A stretch of 7,279 bases of DNA from an uncultured Dehalococcoidia bacterium (GTDB lineage: Bacteria; Chloroflexota; Dehalococcoidia; Tepidiformales; Tepidiformaceae). Shown here in pieces: positions 5,708 to 7,279 of the stretch. The DNA lies in assembly GCA_937954195.1 (NCBI GenBank), contig CALFYR010000332.1, forward strand, positions 1 to 7,279, read 5' to 3'. How positions within the stretch are numbered: position 1 is the first letter of the stretch; every line of letters begins with the position of its first letter. The translations under genes and the position numbers were made by a program. The notes beneath the pieces are model-generated. The model saw nothing but the letters and a program-made list of their open reading frames with translations. It did not search any database and was not told the DNA's origin.

Positions 5708-5727
5708 GGGTGGGTGGAGGGCGTGGG
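5708..5727 (+). other. Canonical G-quadruplex motif upstream of the DsbA-like gene
   Basis: Four GGG runs at 5708-5710, 5712-5714, 5719-5721 and 5725-5727 are separated by loops of 1, 4 and 3 nt, meeting the usual G3+N1-7 pattern. They lie on the template strand for the DsbA-like gene, 3 bp upstream of its -10 candidate, within the 47-bp gap after the transporter gene. Chance occurrence is possible in such G-rich DNA. Confidence 0.4.
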
Positions 5728-5739
5728 CGAGGCGGTGGG

Positions 5740-7068
5740 TCAGGCGGTGGCTTCTTCATCCGAGAGCTGATGGAGTTCGGTGCGGGCGGTGCGGAAGGGG
5801 GAGGCGGCGAGGTAGATAGCGGAGATGAGCATGACGGCCGCGGCCACCCAGAGGGCGAGCTGCTCGTTTGTGTTCGAGGCGATGTAGCCGCCGAGGGGAG
5901 CCCCGAGCACGATCATGCCGCGGTTGATGGAACGCCGGGTAGCGCTCATGCGGGCCATGAGCCTATCGGGCGTGACGGCCTGCCAGAACCCCATTTCGAC
6001 TGGTCCCGTCGCGCCCATGGCGGAGCCGACGACGAACTGGCCGATGAACGCCACCGCGACCGCACACCACACGGCCGCCGGCCAGTCGCGGGCTGACCCG
6101 TGGTCGGCGCCGGAAAGAGCATCGCCACCGACTGCGATCAGGACGACGGGCGCCAGCGCCATGAGCGCTATCCCGGCGGGTTCGAGAAGGCGCGCACCCA
6201 CCATGACTTTCCCGACGCCAAAGTGATCGCCGAGCCGGGTCGAGAACGTGGTGCCGACCACGGCGCCGACTCCCGCACCGCCAAGGACGAGACCAAGGCC
6301 GAAGGCGCCGAGGCCCATCTCGTGCAGGACGAGGCTCGGGATCACCGCGCCCGCCATCGAGAACCCGACGAACCAGATATGGGTGCTGCCCGCGAGTGGG
6401 CGAAGGTGGATATGGCCGTAGATCCAGCGGATGCCCTCGCCTATGCGTTGGCGGATGGATGCGCCGGAGGTTTCACGGGCGCGGACGGGGGCGTCCGGAC
6501 TTCTCCGAATCGAGGCGAGGACGGAACCGGAGAAGAAGTAGGAGACCGCATCGATGAGGAGCGCGATCGGCGCGGAGGTTATCGCGACCAGGGCGCCGGC
6601 GAAGGCGGCGCCGGTGGTTTGCGCGACGGTTTCGCTTTGCTCGAGCCGGGCGTTGGCGCGGGTGAGTTGTGACCGGGGGACGAGCATCGGCACGAAGGAC
6701 TGGAATGCGGCGTCGCTGAGCAGGGCGAGGGTGCCGAAGGCGAAGATGATGACGAGCAGGGCGGGTACCGAGAGGACGCCGGTGAGGGCTGCCACGCAGA
6801 GGATGCAGAGCAAGGCGCCGCGCCCGAGATCGCCGGTGATGAGGACGGTGTCCCTCTGGAAGCGATCGACCACGATGCCCGCAATGAGCCCGAAGAGCAG
6901 GTAGGGCGCCCAGCGCGCGCCGTTGACAAGGCCCTGGTCGAAGGCGGTGCCATCGAGGGTGACGAGGATCAGCACCGAGAGGCCGACGGTTGTGAGGTAG
7001 GTTCCGAAATCGGAGACGGTGGATGCGAGCCAGAAGCGGACGAAACGGGGGTTGTGGCGAAGCGTCAT
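5740..7068 (-). CDS. MFS transporter, DHA3-type
   Basis: 442 residues from the ATG at 7068; the sequence begins at once with the family-typical N-terminus (MTLRHNPRFVRFWLASTVSD). Hydrophobic segments run through almost the whole length, consistent with 12 membrane helices in the cytoplasmic membrane. Motif A after helix 2 reads G64-x3-D68-R69-x2-R72 (GIVVDRFQRD), and the DHA3 mark TPDRLMARMSATRR begins at Thr366. Helix 4 is followed by DAAFQSFVPMLVPRSQLTRA, which in this family is the conserved 'fxpAxxaxxPxlVpxxxLxxAN' region. Function is probably proton-coupled export of a drug or metabolite; the substrate is unknown. The loop at about 318-335 is longer and more polar (GGDALSGADHGSARDW) than in the other transporter here. 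It is the first gene of the minus-strand run, 47 bp upstream of the DsbA-like gene, and is divergent from the enoyl-CoA hydratase gene. Confidence 0.9.
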   Translation of the reverse strand: MTLRHNPRFVRFWLASTVSDFGTYLTTVGLSVLILVTLDGTAFDQGLVNGARWAPYLLFGLIAGIVVDRFQRDTVLITGDLGRGALLCILCVAALTGVLSVPALLVIIFAFGTLALLSDAAFQSFVPMLVPRSQLTRANARLEQSETVAQTTGAAFAGALVAITSAPIALLIDAVSYFFSGSVLASIRRSPDAPVRARETSGASIRQRIGEGIRWIYGHIHLRPLAGSTHIWFVGFSMAGAVIPSLVLHEMGLGAFGLGLVLGGAGVGAVVGTTFSTRLGDHFGVGKVMVGARLLEPAGIALMALAPVVLIAVGGDALSGADHGSARDWPAAVWCAVAVAFIGQFVVGSAMGATGPVEMGFWQAVTPDRLMARMSATRRSINRGMIVLGAPLGGYIASNTNEQLALWVAAAVMLISAIYLAASPFRTARTELHQLSDEEATA

Positions 7069-7077
7069 CCGGCGGCG

Positions 7078-7096
7078 AGCATACCCGGCGGCCGGG
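7078..7096 (-). promoter_or_regulatory. Candidate -10 (TATGCT) abutting a small palindrome, upstream of the second MFS gene
   Basis: On the minus strand TATGCT (7083-7078) is 9 nt before the ATG at 7068, giving a leader of only a few nt. Immediately upstream is a perfect 6-bp inverted repeat with a 1-nt centre, CCCGGC-G-GCCGGG (7084-7096), which could be an operator in the promoter spacer. No good -35 is seen at normal spacing, and GC-rich palindromes arise often by chance. Confidence 0.25.
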
Positions 7097-7112
7097 CAAT
7101 GGAGGAGGAAGG

Positions 7113-7149
7113 GTCAACGGGTGGACAGCGTGGGCGGAACCGTGTTGAC
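7113..7149. repeat. Inverted repeat GTCAAC-N25-GTTGAC in the divergent region
   Basis: GTCAAC (7113-7118) and GTTGAC (7144-7149) are perfect reverse complements 25 nt apart. Read outward, each arm gives a -35-like TTGAC (TTGACC on the minus strand towards the transporter, TTGACT on the plus strand towards the enoyl-CoA hydratase gene). Matching -10 hexamers at 16-18 nt are poor on both sides, so whether these are two -35 boxes, an operator or chance is open. Confidence 0.3.
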
Positions 7150-7173
7150 TTCGGCCCACCAAATCGCGTTGTT

Positions 7174-7180
7174 GGAGGGA
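7174..7180 (+). promoter_or_regulatory. Shine-Dalgarno sequence (GGAGGGA) of the enoyl-CoA hydratase gene
   Basis: GGAGGGA ends 3 nt before the ATG at 7184 and is the strongest ribosome binding site in the window. Its presence contrasts with the other gene starts, most of which lack one, and fixes the start codon. Confidence 0.65.
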
Positions 7181-7183
7181 CAG

Positions 7184-7279
7184 ATGGCGTACGACGAGCT
7201 GGTGCTCGACATCGAATCGGAAGTAGCGACGGTGACACTGAATCGCCCGGAGAAGCTGAACGCGCTTAACGGGAAGCTC
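7184..7279 (+). CDS. Enoyl-CoA hydratase/isomerase (crotonase) family protein, N-terminal fragment
   Basis: Thirty-two codons are visible before the right edge, with the frame still open. The peptide MAYDELVLDIESEVATVTLN followed by RPEKLNALNGKL matches the crotonase-fold start: a first beta hairpin ending in the near-invariant T-L-N-R-P-x-K-x-N-A-L stretch (Leu18-Asn19-Arg20-Pro21, then Asn25-Ala26-Leu27), the loop that helps shape the CoA site. Characterised members hydrate or isomerise enoyl-CoA thioesters in fatty-acid or amino-acid breakdown, or carry out related CoA chemistry. The catalytic Glu residues and oxyanion-hole Gly would lie beyond the window, so the specific reaction cannot be assigned. 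A GGAGGGA ribosome binding site precedes the ATG. Confidence 0.88.
   Translation, partial: MAYDELVLDIESEVATVTLNRPEKLNALNGKL

Noticed and set aside
5102..5770. 222-codon plus-strand frame opposite the DsbA-like gene
   Set aside because: Acidic, Gly-rich shadow translation; the minus strand has CPWC, cis-Pro and GAQ motifs at the right places.
6100..6672. 190-codon plus-strand frame opposite the second MFS gene
   Set aside because: Asp/Gly/Glu-rich shadow of a clear membrane transporter; no start signal.
1..7279. Search for tRNA/rRNA genes, CRISPR repeats, insertion sequences, toxin-antitoxin or phage-defence genes
   Set aside because: No cloverleaf-like segment, regularly spaced repeat, transposase motif, terminal inverted repeat or defence domain was found; nearly all sequence is used by identified housekeeping or transport genes.

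Overview
This is a GC-rich (about two-thirds G+C by eye), densely packed bacterial chromosomal segment with no RNA genes, CRISPR arrays, insertion sequences or phage genes that I can see. A lipobox-bearing lipoprotein supports a bacterial origin. High GC, a Ser/Thr/Pro-rich linker behind the lipobox, and several -10-like hexamers sitting exactly 6 nt upstream of ATG codons (leaderless-type starts) would fit Chloroflexota, Actinomycetota or similar lineages. The taxon cannot be fixed from this window alone.

Layout. 1-207 (+): the 3' end of a CorC/HlyC-type (CBS-domain 'hemolysin') membrane protein. 245-973 (+): an alpha/beta hydrolase with an apparently complete Ser-Asp-His triad. 983-1534 (-): a flavin-reductase-like FMN-binding protein, converging on the hydrolase. 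1611-1952, 1967-2626 and 2651-3937 (+): a HIT-family nucleotide hydrolase, a YqeK-like HD-domain phosphohydrolase and a DHA3-type MFS transporter, probably co-transcribed at least in part. 5740-7068, 5051-5692 and 3945-5048 (-, in that order of transcription): a second DHA3-type MFS transporter, a FrnE-like DsbA-family oxidoreductase, and a lipoprotein with a clan GH-A glycoside-hydrolase-like barrel. This run converges on the first transporter. 7184-7279 (+): the N-terminus of an enoyl-CoA hydratase/isomerase, divergent from the second transporter. No stretch above 300 bases lacks a gene; the largest gap is the 115-bp divergent region at 7069-7183.

How the genes may work together. HIT plus YqeK-like HD is the clearest functional pairing: both families act on adenylylated or dinucleoside polyphosphate compounds (Ap4A-type alarmones), and the genes lie 14 bp apart. 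The DsbA-like gene and the glycosidase-like lipoprotein gene are separated by 2 nt and probably translationally coupled, although the mature lipoprotein has no cysteine beyond its lipidation site, so a disulfide-folding link is not supported. I did not find a clear, previously undescribed multi-gene system. The best second-look items are the recurrent leaderless promoter architecture, the HIT/HD pair, the uncharacterised GH-A-like lipoprotein, a G-quadruplex motif next to the DsbA-gene promoter, and a strong strand-wide G bias at third codon positions.
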